Positions 42,537 to 49,943 of a stretch of 64,000 bases of DNA are shown here, piece by piece (within the stretch, counting starts at the first letter, position 1; each line of letters starts with the position of its first letter). Below the pieces are notes generated by a model. The model was not told the DNA's origin. It searched no databases and saw only the letters and a list, made by a program, of their open reading frames with translations. The DNA comes from CBDCPI01 sp965220245 (lineage in GTDB: Bacteria > Chloroflexota > Dehalococcoidia > Lucifugimonadales > UBA3495). Made by a program: the position numbers and the translations under genes. The stretch is taken from positions 23,457-87,456 of the forward strand of contig CBDCPI010000007.1 in the NCBI GenBank assembly GCA_965220245.1, written 5' to 3'.

Positions 42537-44504
42537 TCAGGTGGCGTCCGTCTGCTGGTGTTGGCCGATGAAACCAATAACTACGCGCTGCCGGTCTTTG
42601 TCCCAATCGAAGGCAAGGCGAATGGTGTAGCGTGGGTCCTTATTGGTGCCAGTCCCGATGTGCTCGTTCAGCCGATAGGTTTTGCCGTTGTCTTTGGTGG
42701 TGTACCAATGCCGGTACTTGCGATTGTTTATCGTCGAGTCGTTCTGGTGGCCTTTGTACCACCACCCGCAGGCCCTGCGAATTGAGGAATCAAAGTCCGG
42801 CTCGCTGAGCTCACCGGCGCGGGAGGGGTGGTACGTGGTAGCTAGCCACTCCAGTGCGTCCCAGACTTGCAGCGGGCTGTCGAAGGTATTGTCTTCTACC
42901 TCCGACTTGGAATTGAGCAGAAAGAGGAGTTTCCCCCGGAACTTCCCCTTTGCCATTTCGACGGCGGAGCCTACGTCCTGAATCGATGAGCGTTCGTTTA
43001 GCTCGGAGCTCTCCGGACCTTTTCGCTCGTAAAGGTAAGCGGTGTGCCAGGATTCCGCCATGCTCCGGCTGTCGTGCAGTTCGCTCTCCAGAGATTCGAC
43101 CATTTGCTGGAGGTCCTGGTTCTCCAATTGGAGCGAGGCGTATTCTTCATGCGGAAAAGCAGGCGCCGTGGCGGTCTGTTGGACGATGGCGATGGCGGTC
43201 CCGGTTTCAGGGTGCTGCTCCGCGGCGACTGCCGGGGCCGCGACACTCGCTCCGCCTCGGTCATCCCGCCCAGCGCCGTGCTCGCCGGAGGGCTGTTGCT
43301 TGCCGCCTCGCGCCTTGGGCTCAGTCGATTCCTCATCTCCGGTGTCCCCATCGGCGGATTCAACCGGGGCCAAATTGCTGCCGGTCGCTGGTTCATCGTC
43401 CCGCTCAGGCTGACTGGCCGACGGCTCCACAGGCGGTTCTTTGTCGGCCTCCGCCTTATTGGTTGCCGAGCCTGACCGTGGAGGATTGCCATCCGGGCTT
43501 TGACCGTCCGGCCTGAGTCCACTGAGGTCTCTTATGGTGTCGAGAATACGTTGCTCCAACTCTTCCCGCTTCTTCCTCCGGTCCAACTCTTCGCTTATGA
43601 CCGGCGCGGTTTCCCGGACAGGCCGGTATTCGGCTAGCAGGTCCTTTAACTCCGAAGTCAAACGCAGCGTTTCCGAAAGGCCGGGACCGGGGAGAAGGGA
43701 CGCCACTGGCCATGAATCAATGTTGAGCTGGAAGAAGGCCAACTCCGGCTTGAATTCCTCTCTTATCTCGGTGACAGTTGATTCGAGGTTGGCTGCCAGG
43801 TGTCGCTCGGCTTCTTTCTGGTCCCGGATTTGATTGACGGAATCGACAAATTCCGGCACCACTCCGTCCCACACTGGCGCATCGGCAGGCATGTCTCTGA
43901 GAAATCCGAGGAATTCGGATAGAATATGTTCGACTCTTCGGACGGCCTTTTGTGTTTTTGTATCAAGGCGCTCCGCCGAACCATTTACCGGTTGCACCGG
44001 CGATTTGCCCGATACATAGCAGAGCATGAGGCCCACGTCGTCTGCGTCCAAGTCACCGTGAAGTTCGATGATCTGGTCTCGTTCACTCTGCCAGCTTTCA
44101 TCAGTCCAAGAACCCCGAAACCGGTCCTTGGAGAAATCCGGATACTCCGCCGGTATTGCCCGGCTGTTCAGATGGTCTATCACCAGTTGGCGGAGCTCTT
44201 TATGGGACTCGGCCCAGAGCCGCAGGACCGCTCCAGCAAGCTTGTTGGAGTAGAGCACTGTGCGCAAGATGGGCTCTTTGAGATGCGGGACCGGCGCGCG
44301 GTCCGCGTTTCGGAACCCGTCCACAGTCACGTATTCCCGCACCGCCGAATTCAACGCTTGTCGCGTGTCGTCGGGCACTTGCTCACGCGAATCCAAGGCA
44401 CGGCGAACGACGGTCTCCCGGTATTCCTGGTTTACAAACGTGAAGAGAGCAGCGAATCCCAAGGTTGTGTCAGTGTCGGCGCCGCTGGCGAGGTTGTCCG
44501 GCAT
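42537..44504 (-). CDS. Large protein of unknown function with charged linker and conserved-looking C-terminal domain
   Basis: 655 residues, not recognised. Residues ~1-350 are mostly helical (TLGFAALFTFVNQEYRETVV..., LDADDVGLMLCYVSG). Residues ~360-470 are a low-complexity acidic/Pro/Ser/Glu linker. A short coiled coil follows (SLQLENQDLQQMVESLESEL). The last ~150 residues form a compact domain with ALEWLATTYHPS, GWWYKGHQ, YRHWYTT, RLNEHIGTG, and strands TIRLAFDWDKDRQRVVIGFIGQHQQT. A similar-looking tail occurs in large actinobacterial proteins in my memory, but I cannot name it. ATG 44504 is chosen for AAGGAG 8 bases upstream. It diverges from a toxin-antitoxin remnant. Confidence 0.65.
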   Translation of the reverse strand: MPDNLASGADTDTTLGFAALFTFVNQEYRETVVRRALDSREQVPDDTRQALNSAVREYVTVDGFRNADRAPVPHLKEPILRTVLYSNKLAGAVLRLWAESHKELRQLVIDHLNSRAIPAEYPDFSKDRFRGSWTDESWQSERDQIIELHGDLDADDVGLMLCYVSGKSPVQPVNGSAERLDTKTQKAVRRVEHILSEFLGFLRDMPADAPVWDGVVPEFVDSVNQIRDQKEAERHLAANLESTVTEIREEFKPELAFFQLNIDSWPVASLLPGPGLSETLRLTSELKDLLAEYRPVRETAPVISEELDRRKKREELEQRILDTIRDLSGLRPDGQSPDGNPPRSGSATNKAEADKEPPVEPSASQPERDDEPATGSNLAPVESADGDTGDEESTEPKARGGKQQPSGEHGAGRDDRGGASVAAPAVAAEQHPETGTAIAIVQQTATAPAFPHEEYASLQLENQDLQQMVESLESELHDSRSMAESWHTAYLYERKGPESSELNERSSIQDVGSAVEMAKGKFRGKLLFLLNSKSEVEDNTFDSPLQVWDALEWLATTYHPSRAGELSEPDFDSSIRRACGWWYKGHQNDSTINNRKYRHWYTTKDNGKTYRLNEHIGTGTNKDPRYTIRLAFDWDKDRQRVVIGFIGQHQQTDAT

Positions 44505-44713
44505 TGGTTGAATCTCCTTGGTTCCCATTTGCCCGCCGCTTTCCCAACAACCAGGCCACCCCAGGGCATTATGCTCTATCTTATTCCGTAATATCTTATT
44601 TGGGTAATCCTGACCTGGCAATTGGCAACACTGCGACTGGGCGGTCAAGTTGAATTACTTTGTAATCGTCCTGAGAGACAACCCAACTTGTAGACGCATT
44701 CGGCGGCCAGCCG

Positions 44714-44719
44714 TATAGT
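44714..44719 (+). promoter_or_regulatory. -10 element upstream of the antitoxin
   Basis: TATAGT 29 bases before the ATG at 44748, in the 243-base divergent gap. No clear -35. Confidence 0.3.
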
Positions 44720-44747
44720 ATGTCCAGAACGGAAGGAGTGTTCCCAC

Positions 44748-44966
44748 ATGAAAACCATTGGCGCAGCCAAGTTCAAGGAGCAGTGCTTGGCATTGTTGGA
44801 CCAGCTCGACGCCGAGGGCCTTATTGTCACCAAACACGGGAAGCCGGTTGCGCGGGTCATTCCCTACGAGCAGCAATGGGCCAACCTAATCGGCAGTCTG
44901 AGCCACAAGATTAGAATCAGGGGAGAAATCTGGGGCACTGGCGTTCGCTGGGATGCTCAATCTTGA
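44748..44966 (+). CDS. Phd/YefM-type antitoxin
   Basis: 72 residues. The N-terminal DNA-binding half is typical: MKTIGAAKFKEQCLALLDQL, then VTKHGKPVARVIPYE. The C-terminal toxin-binding tail is short. AAGGAG lies about 9 bases before ATG. The gene overlaps a 34-residue frame that is a deleted VapC-type PIN toxin, so the antitoxin is an orphan or a leftover. It would have repressed its own operon. Confidence 0.85.
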   Translation: MKTIGAAKFKEQCLALLDQLDAEGLIVTKHGKPVARVIPYEQQWANLIGSLSHKIRIRGEIWGTGVRWDAQS

Positions 44967-45057
44967 CACCCATATAACTACCAGTGTCGTTCACGGTATT
45001 CCGTTGCTCACGCGTGATCAGGTCATGCTTAGGTCTAACATCGTGCCACTGGCCTGA
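44953..45057 (+). pseudogene. Remnant of a VapC-type PIN toxin with internal deletion
   Basis: A 34-residue frame starting inside the antitoxin gene. It begins MLNLDTH, like PIN toxins that start M-L-x-L-D-T-H, then jumps to TSVVHGIPLLTRDQVMLRS, the C-terminal PIN block (A..HG..LLTRD). About 100 residues of the middle, with most catalytic acidic residues, are missing without any stop codon between the two ends. Confidence 0.75.
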
Positions 45058-45063
45058 TGGCCG

Positions 45064-45423
45064 TTAACCGCCGGGTCTCGTCATTTCTTCGTAAAGCTGG
45101 TCCGACTTGGCGGCCATCACGAAATCGTTCCGGTGCAGGTTGCGTATCTTGTGGGTCCACCAGGTCAACCGCACCTGACCCCACTCGGTGACGATGCGAG
45201 GGTGATGCCCCTCGTTTTCGGCCAATGCACCGACCCGGTTGGTGAAGTCCAGGGCCTGCTGAAAGTCCTTGAACCTGAAGAGCCGGTCCAGTACGGGGAT
45301 GCTATCTTCGGAAATCAACTCCCAGTCGGGGACCTGAGGATGCAACCCGGCCACTTCTTCCTCCGTCACCGAAGGGGAGTCCCGGCGGCAGGCGATGCAC
45401 TTTTCTTGGTTCAAGTTAGTCAT
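45064..45423 (-). CDS. 4a-hydroxytetrahydrobiopterin (pterin-4a-carbinolamine) dehydratase
   Basis: 119 residues. Catalyses dehydration of pterin-4a-carbinolamine; bacterial members are also linked to molybdopterin and phenylalanine hydroxylase. Family signature NEGHHPRIVTEWGQVRLTWWTH lies near residues 70-91. The N-terminus has two Cys (CIACRRD), as in other short bacterial copies. No aromatic amino acid hydroxylase is nearby, so it might serve a general pterin or Moco role. Confidence 0.92.
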   Translation of the reverse strand: MTNLNQEKCIACRRDSPSVTEEEVAGLHPQVPDWELISEDSIPVLDRLFRFKDFQQALDFTNRVGALAENEGHHPRIVTEWGQVRLTWWTHKIRNLHRNDFVMAAKSDQLYEEMTRPGG

Positions 45424-45441
45424 GGGGCACTCCGATTCCTG

Positions 45442-45766
45442 CTAGCTGTGAAGTTGCGACCGGAAGATGTCGCCCAAGTTCACGGCGAACCCTTCCAGCG
45501 TGGGCGAGGTCAAAGTCTCGCCCTTCCGGTAGGTGTTCACTTCCTCATAGCCGTTGTCGCCCAACAGCAGCACCGTCACCGCTTCGGCGTAGGGGTCCAC
45601 CGGCCAGTACTCCTTGACGCCGTGTTGGGCGTAGAGTTCGCGCTTGACCGTCAAGTCCTGCCGCCGCCATAATCAACTCCCCGTCTATAAGCTCCCATCG
45701 CTCGCCGTCGGGAGTCTTGGCATAATCCTCGTAGGTGAGCTTGGTTTTGGGTTGCGGTCTGACCAT
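45442..45766 (-). pseudogene. Uma2 gene with large internal deletion and frame change
   Basis: The 5' part (from ATG 45766, GGAGG upstream) encodes MVRPQPKTKLTYEDYAKTPD and GERWELIDGELIMAAA, the normal Uma2 beginning. It then changes frame and continues with KRELYAQHGVKEYWPVDP and GETLTSPTLEGFAVNLGDIF, the normal Uma2 end. About 60 residues with the catalytic core are missing. It belongs to a different Uma2 subfamily from the neighbours. Confidence 0.85.
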
Positions 45767-45872
45767 GTTCTGGCCTCCGTTAATGCTTTCCGGCCAGTCC
45801 ATATTAGGGACTGGCCGGAAATGCTGCTAGAATTTTAGCATAGGGGCGATTGGAGGACATCATGGACCTAAT

Positions 45873-46075
45873 TTAAAAGTACTTGGCGCACTGTCCCTCT
45901 AGCTTCTCCAACTCTCTCATTGCCTTCATAGCAGACTCCTCATTCTGCGCCCTGCCAAGGCGCTCCACCAACTCCCAGCTTTCTTTTCACACTTCTCCTT
46001 AGAAAGGCCGCCGCAGGCCGTTACGAGAAGCAAAACTGAGAGACCAACCATAGCCGAAACAATTACCTTGCGCAT
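45873..46075 (-). pseudogene. Small lipoprotein gene with a one-base frameshift
   Basis: ATG 46075 (AGGAAGG upstream) begins MRKVIVSAMVGLSVLLLVTACGG, a lipoprotein signal with lipobox VTAC, then SKEKCEKK. After this the frame runs to an early TGA. Shifting by one base continues as WELVERLGRAQNEESAMKAM and RELEKLEGQCAKYF then TAA at 45873-45875. One missing base near 45979-45985 would give a ~67-residue lipoprotein with a two-Cys helical hairpin. Real mutation or assembly error cannot be separated. Confidence 0.6.
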
Positions 46076-46240
46076 AGGACCTTCCTGTTATGGATTGACG
46101 TATTACTGTCATAGCGGTTTGACTTAAGGCGCTTGCGGCAGTTACCCTATATCCAAGGCGAGGGGCAAGAGGGCGCGAGGCGCCCGAAATCAGGCAAGCA
46201 GACCGCCCCCAAATACCCCAAGGACAGATCGGTCGGACGA

Positions 46241-46468
46241 CTAAGCTTGGGGCTTACTCTGCCCCAACACCTTTAAGACTTCCGTCATGACGATGATCAG
46301 GAAACCCACGCCCAGCGGGACTACGAAAGCTCCCAGGAAAATCTCGAACGCGTTGCGTTCAAATACATCATCTCCCACCGCCGCAAGAATGCTGTAGATA
46401 AGCCCAACCCCGATTACGGTCCCTCCCAATATCCTGCCAGCCAATATAGAATCTACCTCTATCTCCAT
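46241..46468 (-). CDS. Small two-helix membrane protein
   Basis: 75 residues, no family recognised. Two hydrophobic segments: ILGGTVIGVGLIYSILAAVG near residues 12-32 and IFLGAFVVPLGVGFLIIVM near 43-62. The ATG at 46468 is preferred because GAGGTG lies just upstream in a duplicated GAGGTGCACC. Likely an inner-membrane protein of unknown role. Confidence 0.55.
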   Translation of the reverse strand: MEIEVDSILAGRILGGTVIGVGLIYSILAAVGDDVFERNAFEIFLGAFVVPLGVGFLIIVMTEVLKVLGQSKPQA

Positions 46469-46578
46469 GGTGCACCTCGGTGCACCTCGCATAGAGCATA
46501 TATATTTTGGGATTGCGGGAAATGCCGATTCTCTAGAGCAATGAGGAACCCCCTTGCTGCACCGGATTCGGGTCACTC

Positions 46579-46690
46579 GCGACAGTCACCCTAGGTCCAT
46601 GGGCGGTCAACAAGGGGGCATGAGGTGTCCCCGTTCCCATGCAAAGACCGCCCACGGTCCGGGTAAGTGGAACCTAATGATGACTGTCGC
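46579..46690. repeat. Palindromic repeat with GCGACAGTCA ends
   Basis: GCGACAGTCA (46579-46588) and TGACTGTCGC (46681-46690) form a perfect 10 bp inverted pair, with inner GGGCGGTC and GACCGCCC arms. A MITE-like or REP-like element in the 470-base gap before leuC. The rest of the gap has a weak similarity to the 5' end of an LLM gene (from ATG 46755, MEIGVSMP) and no intact gene. Confidence 0.55.
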
Positions 46691-46857
46691 AAGGGTACAA
46701 TACCCGCATCCCAGTCTCCTTGCAGTCGATTCCGTTCCTTGTAGGCGGTCGAGCATGGAAATCGGAGTGTCCATGCCCTCGGCTACCCGATGGGCCGGGG
46801 TTGAAGGGGTTCGTGCAGACGGCGGAGGAATGGCTGGCGCCCGTCACGGCGTTAAGG

Positions 46858-46866
46858 TGGTATAAT
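46858..46866 (+). promoter_or_regulatory. Extended -10 promoter of leuC
   Basis: TGGTATAAT (TGnTATAAT) 72 bases before the leuC ATG. The following bases ATGCAACG resemble those after the promoter at 40649. Confidence 0.55.
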
Positions 46867-46938
46867 ATGCAACGAATTTCGACGAGCCGCCACTTGACCT
46901 AGCAATACTAAAACGACAAACGATAGAGGTAGGCCGCT

Positions 46939-48339
46939 ATGCCTCCAAAGACAATGTTCGGGAAGATTTGGGACGCCCACGTGGTTCACGAGGAGCCGGG
47001 CGAGCCTGCCATTATCTATATCGACCTGCACCTGGTCCATGAAGTCACCTCCCCTCAAGCCTTCGACGGCCTGCGGTTGGCCGGGCGGCAGGTCCGGCGT
47101 ACTGATCTCACTGTCGCCACCGCCGACCACAACACTCCTACCTGGAAGTTGAGCCGCCCGGTAATCGACGAGATCTCTCTAAAGCAGTTGGAAGCCCTGA
47201 GCCGGAACTGCGAGGAGTTCGGGGTTACTTTATACGACCGGTTCAGTCCATTTCAGGGTATCGTCCACATCATCGGACCGGACTTGGGCTATACCCAGCC
47301 GGGCAAGACGGTGGTCTGCGGCGACAGCCACACCGCGACCCACGGCGCCTTGGGCGCGTTCGCCATCGGCATCGGGACCTCCGAAGTGGAGCACGTGCTG
47401 GCTACCCAGACCCTGCGCCAGTTCAAGCCCGATACTATGGAGATCAGGGTTAACGGACAGTTGCCCAACGGCGTGACCCCCAAGGACGTGATTCTGGGAA
47501 TCATCGGGCGCATCGGGGTGAACGGTGGGGTGGGCCACGTCATCGAGTACACCGGCGAGGCCATCCGCTCCATGTCCATGGACGGCCGAATGACTGTGTG
47601 CAACATGAGTATCGAAGGGGGCGCCCGGGCCGGCATGGTCGCGCCGGACGACATCACTTTCGACTATCTGCGAGGCCGCCGCTTTGCTCCCCAAGGCGCC
47701 GACTTCGAGGCCGCCGTCGAGCAGTGGCGGGAGTTGCCCACCGATCCCGGAGCGGCTTATGATCGGTTGGTGGAAATCGAGGCTGCTAGTCTGGAACCTT
47801 ACATCACTTGGGGGATCAATCCCGGTATGGTAGCGTCGGTGACCGATCGCGTACCCGACCCGTCCTCTTTCAGCGACCCTAATGAACGGGAAGTCGCGGA
47901 GCGGGCCTTGACTTACATGGACTTGCAGCCAGACACCCCGATGCAGGATATAAAGATTGACCGGGTATTCATCGGCGCTTGCACCAACGCCCGGCTGGAA
48001 GACTTGCGGGCCGCTGCCGAGGTGGTGAAGGGCCGCAGGGCCCACCCCGACGTCTATGCCATGGTGGTGCCAGGCTCGGCCCTGATCAAGCAGCAAGCGG
48101 AGGAGGAGGGCCTAGACCGGATTTTCACCGACGCTGGCTTTGACTGGCGGGTGGCTGGCTGCTCCATGTGCTTGGGTATGAATCCGGACATTCTGGAGCC
48201 TGGGCAGCGGTGCGCTTCGACCTCCAACCGGAACTTTGAAAACCGCCAGGGAAAGGGCGGCCGTACTCACTTGGTAAGCCCGGCCATGGCGGCGGCAGCG
48301 GGTGTTGCGGGGCATTTCGTAGATATTCGGGAGTGGTAG
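46939..48339 (+). CDS. leuC: 3-isopropylmalate dehydratase large subunit
   Basis: 466 residues, bacterial LeuC. Isomerises 2- to 3-isopropylmalate in leucine synthesis with LeuD. Cluster-binding Cys lie in VVCGDSHTATHGALG, FIGACTNARLEDLR and CSMCLGMNPDIL. The N-terminal KIWDAHVV and TVATADHNTPT blocks are typical. AGAGGTAGG precedes the ATG. Its partner leuD is not next to it: one Uma2 gene and two HNH-Uma2 genes (48371-50897) stand between, all same strand and tightly packed. Confidence 0.97.
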   Translation: MPPKTMFGKIWDAHVVHEEPGEPAIIYIDLHLVHEVTSPQAFDGLRLAGRQVRRTDLTVATADHNTPTWKLSRPVIDEISLKQLEALSRNCEEFGVTLYDRFSPFQGIVHIIGPDLGYTQPGKTVVCGDSHTATHGALGAFAIGIGTSEVEHVLATQTLRQFKPDTMEIRVNGQLPNGVTPKDVILGIIGRIGVNGGVGHVIEYTGEAIRSMSMDGRMTVCNMSIEGGARAGMVAPDDITFDYLRGRRFAPQGADFEAAVEQWRELPTDPGAAYDRLVEIEAASLEPYITWGINPGMVASVTDRVPDPSSFSDPNEREVAERALTYMDLQPDTPMQDIKIDRVFIGACTNARLEDLRAAAEVVKGRRAHPDVYAMVVPGSALIKQQAEEEGLDRIFTDAGFDWRVAGCSMCLGMNPDILEPGQRCASTSNRNFENRQGKGGRTHLVSPAMAAAAGVAGHFVDIREW

Positions 48340-48370
48340 GGATCAGATAGTGGCGTCACTGGAGGGCACT

Positions 48371-48979
48371 ATGGTCAAAGCACCTTTGGAGTTAGCGGTC
48401 GTGCTGCCCAATCCGTTGGTGTTGGACATTAGGGCCATAGAGATGACGGAGGACCAACTCCTCAAGTTGTGCGCTGACAACCGTGACCTCCGGATCGAGC
48501 TTACGGCCAACAGGGAATTAGTTATCATGCCGCCGACGGGTTCACAGTCTGGGAATCAAGAGAGCGAATTGAACGCGGAGTTAGTGATTTGGGCTCGACA
48601 AGATGGTAGGGGCATCGTATTTGGACCGTCATCGGGATTCACGCTCTCCAATGGGGCGGTGCGCGCTCCCGACGTCTCTTGGATGCTTACGGAGCGGTGG
48701 GAGGCCCTAGAGGAGGAGGACCGAAAAAGGTTTGCCCATCTCTGTCCCGATTTCGTGGTCGAACTCCGGTCTCCATCAGATGGTCTGGCTATGGTCCAAG
48801 CCAAGATGGACGAGTACATGGAAAACGGCGCCCGGCTGGGGTGGCTCATCGACCCGTTCGAGAAGCGCGTGCATATCTATCGGCCCGGTCAGCCCGTCGA
48901 AGTGCTGGAAGACCCGGCGACGGTCTCCGGTGAACCGGTGCTGCCGGGCTTCGAACTCAACCTTCAAGAGATTTGGTAA
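48371..48979 (+). CDS. Uma2 family endonuclease-fold protein within leuCD
   Basis: 202 residues. MVKAPLELAVVLPNPLVLDI opens; LRIELTANRELVIMPP, RAPDVSWMLTERWEAL, CPDFVVELRSPSDGL and NGARLGWLIDP are the family core; ends in LNLQEIW as do the next two genes. GGAGG lies 5 bases before ATG 48371, which starts 31 bases after leuC. Likely the ancestor of the Uma2 part of the downstream fusions, to which it is very similar. Confidence 0.85.
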   Translation: MVKAPLELAVVLPNPLVLDIRAIEMTEDQLLKLCADNRDLRIELTANRELVIMPPTGSQSGNQESELNAELVIWARQDGRGIVFGPSSGFTLSNGAVRAPDVSWMLTERWEALEEEDRKRFAHLCPDFVVELRSPSDGLAMVQAKMDEYMENGARLGWLIDPFEKRVHIYRPGQPVEVLEDPATVSGEPVLPGFELNLQEIW

Positions 48980-48984
48980 AACCC

Positions 48985-49938
48985 ATGTCTTCGGAAATAA
49001 ACGCGCTTTCCGGGACGGTGCTCGGGGATTACGGCCATTCCATATTCAAACGGGACGGTTTTGTTTGCGTCTATTGCGGCTTCGACGGCAACGGGTTCGG
49101 CAATTGGCGGCAACTGAGTGTCAACCACCTGCGGCCCGCCGGTAGTGGGGGAACGGACGCCACGGACAATCTGGTAACCGCTTGTAACTTTTGTAATTCG
49201 GCTACTAGCCGGATGACATTCCCGGCCGACAAGAGTGCCGACGAGATACTGAAGCTGAAAAGGGAACACGTATCCAATCGGCTCAAGCCATTCTACGAGT
49301 TCTGGTCCCACGATGTGGCGCCGAGGATTACCGCCCTGACTCCCGCGCAGGGCGGCACGTATTTGCCCAATCCCTTGGTGCTGGACATCCGGACCGTCGA
49401 AATGACCGATGACCAACTCCTTCAGTTCTGCGCCGACAACGGGGACCTGCAAATCGAGCTTACGGCGAAAAGGAAGTTGGTCGTCATGCCGCCGACAGGT
49501 TCGCTAACCGGATGGCAAGAAGGCGAGTTGTACTTGCGGTTGGCACTTTGGGCCCGAGAAGACCGGACAGGTATAACCTTCGGTCCCTCGGCGGGATTCA
49601 CGCTTTCCAATGGGGCGGTGCGCGCTCCCGACGCCTCTTGGGTGCTTACGGAGCGGTGGGAGGCCCTAGAAGAAGCGGACCAAAAAAGGTTTGCCCATCT
49701 CTGTCCCGATTTCGTGGCTGAGGTCCGCTCTCTATCGAATAGCTTGACAACAGCCCAGGCCAAGATGGCCGAGTACGTGGAAAACGGCGCCCGGCTGGGT
49801 TGGCTCATCGACCCGCAACAGCGGCGCGTGTACATCTATCGGCCGGGTTCGCCGGTTGAGGTCTTGGAAGACCCGCCGACGGTGTCCGGCGACCCGGTGC
49901 TGCCGGGCTTTGGACTCAATCTCCAAGAGATTTGGTAA
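48985..49938 (+). CDS. HNH endonuclease-Uma2 fusion, copy 1
   Basis: 317 residues. Residues ~1-75 are an HNH nuclease: GDYGHSIFKRDGFVCVYCGF with Cys28/Cys31, NHLRPAGSGGTDATDNL with His48 and Asn62, then CNFCNSA (Cys67/Cys70). A helical linker follows (~80-120). Residues ~127-317 are a complete Uma2 domain with Glu158 (IELTAKRK), Asp216 (RAPDASW) and PDFVAEVRS near 241-249. Two nuclease folds in one chain is unusual. ATG 48985 lies 6 bases after the upstream Uma2 stop, without a clear ribosome site, so translation is probably coupled. The gene is repeated at 49944 with a 959-base period. Confidence 0.88.
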   Translation: MSSEINALSGTVLGDYGHSIFKRDGFVCVYCGFDGNGFGNWRQLSVNHLRPAGSGGTDATDNLVTACNFCNSATSRMTFPADKSADEILKLKREHVSNRLKPFYEFWSHDVAPRITALTPAQGGTYLPNPLVLDIRTVEMTDDQLLQFCADNGDLQIELTAKRKLVVMPPTGSLTGWQEGELYLRLALWAREDRTGITFGPSAGFTLSNGAVRAPDASWVLTERWEALEEADQKRFAHLCPDFVAEVRSLSNSLTTAQAKMAEYVENGARLGWLIDPQQRRVYIYRPGSPVEVLEDPPTVSGDPVLPGFGLNLQEIW

Positions 49939-49943
49939 AACCC

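Noticed and set aside
46554..46865. 103-residue frame upstream of leuC
   Set aside because: It runs through a palindromic repeat and has no ribosome site or family features.
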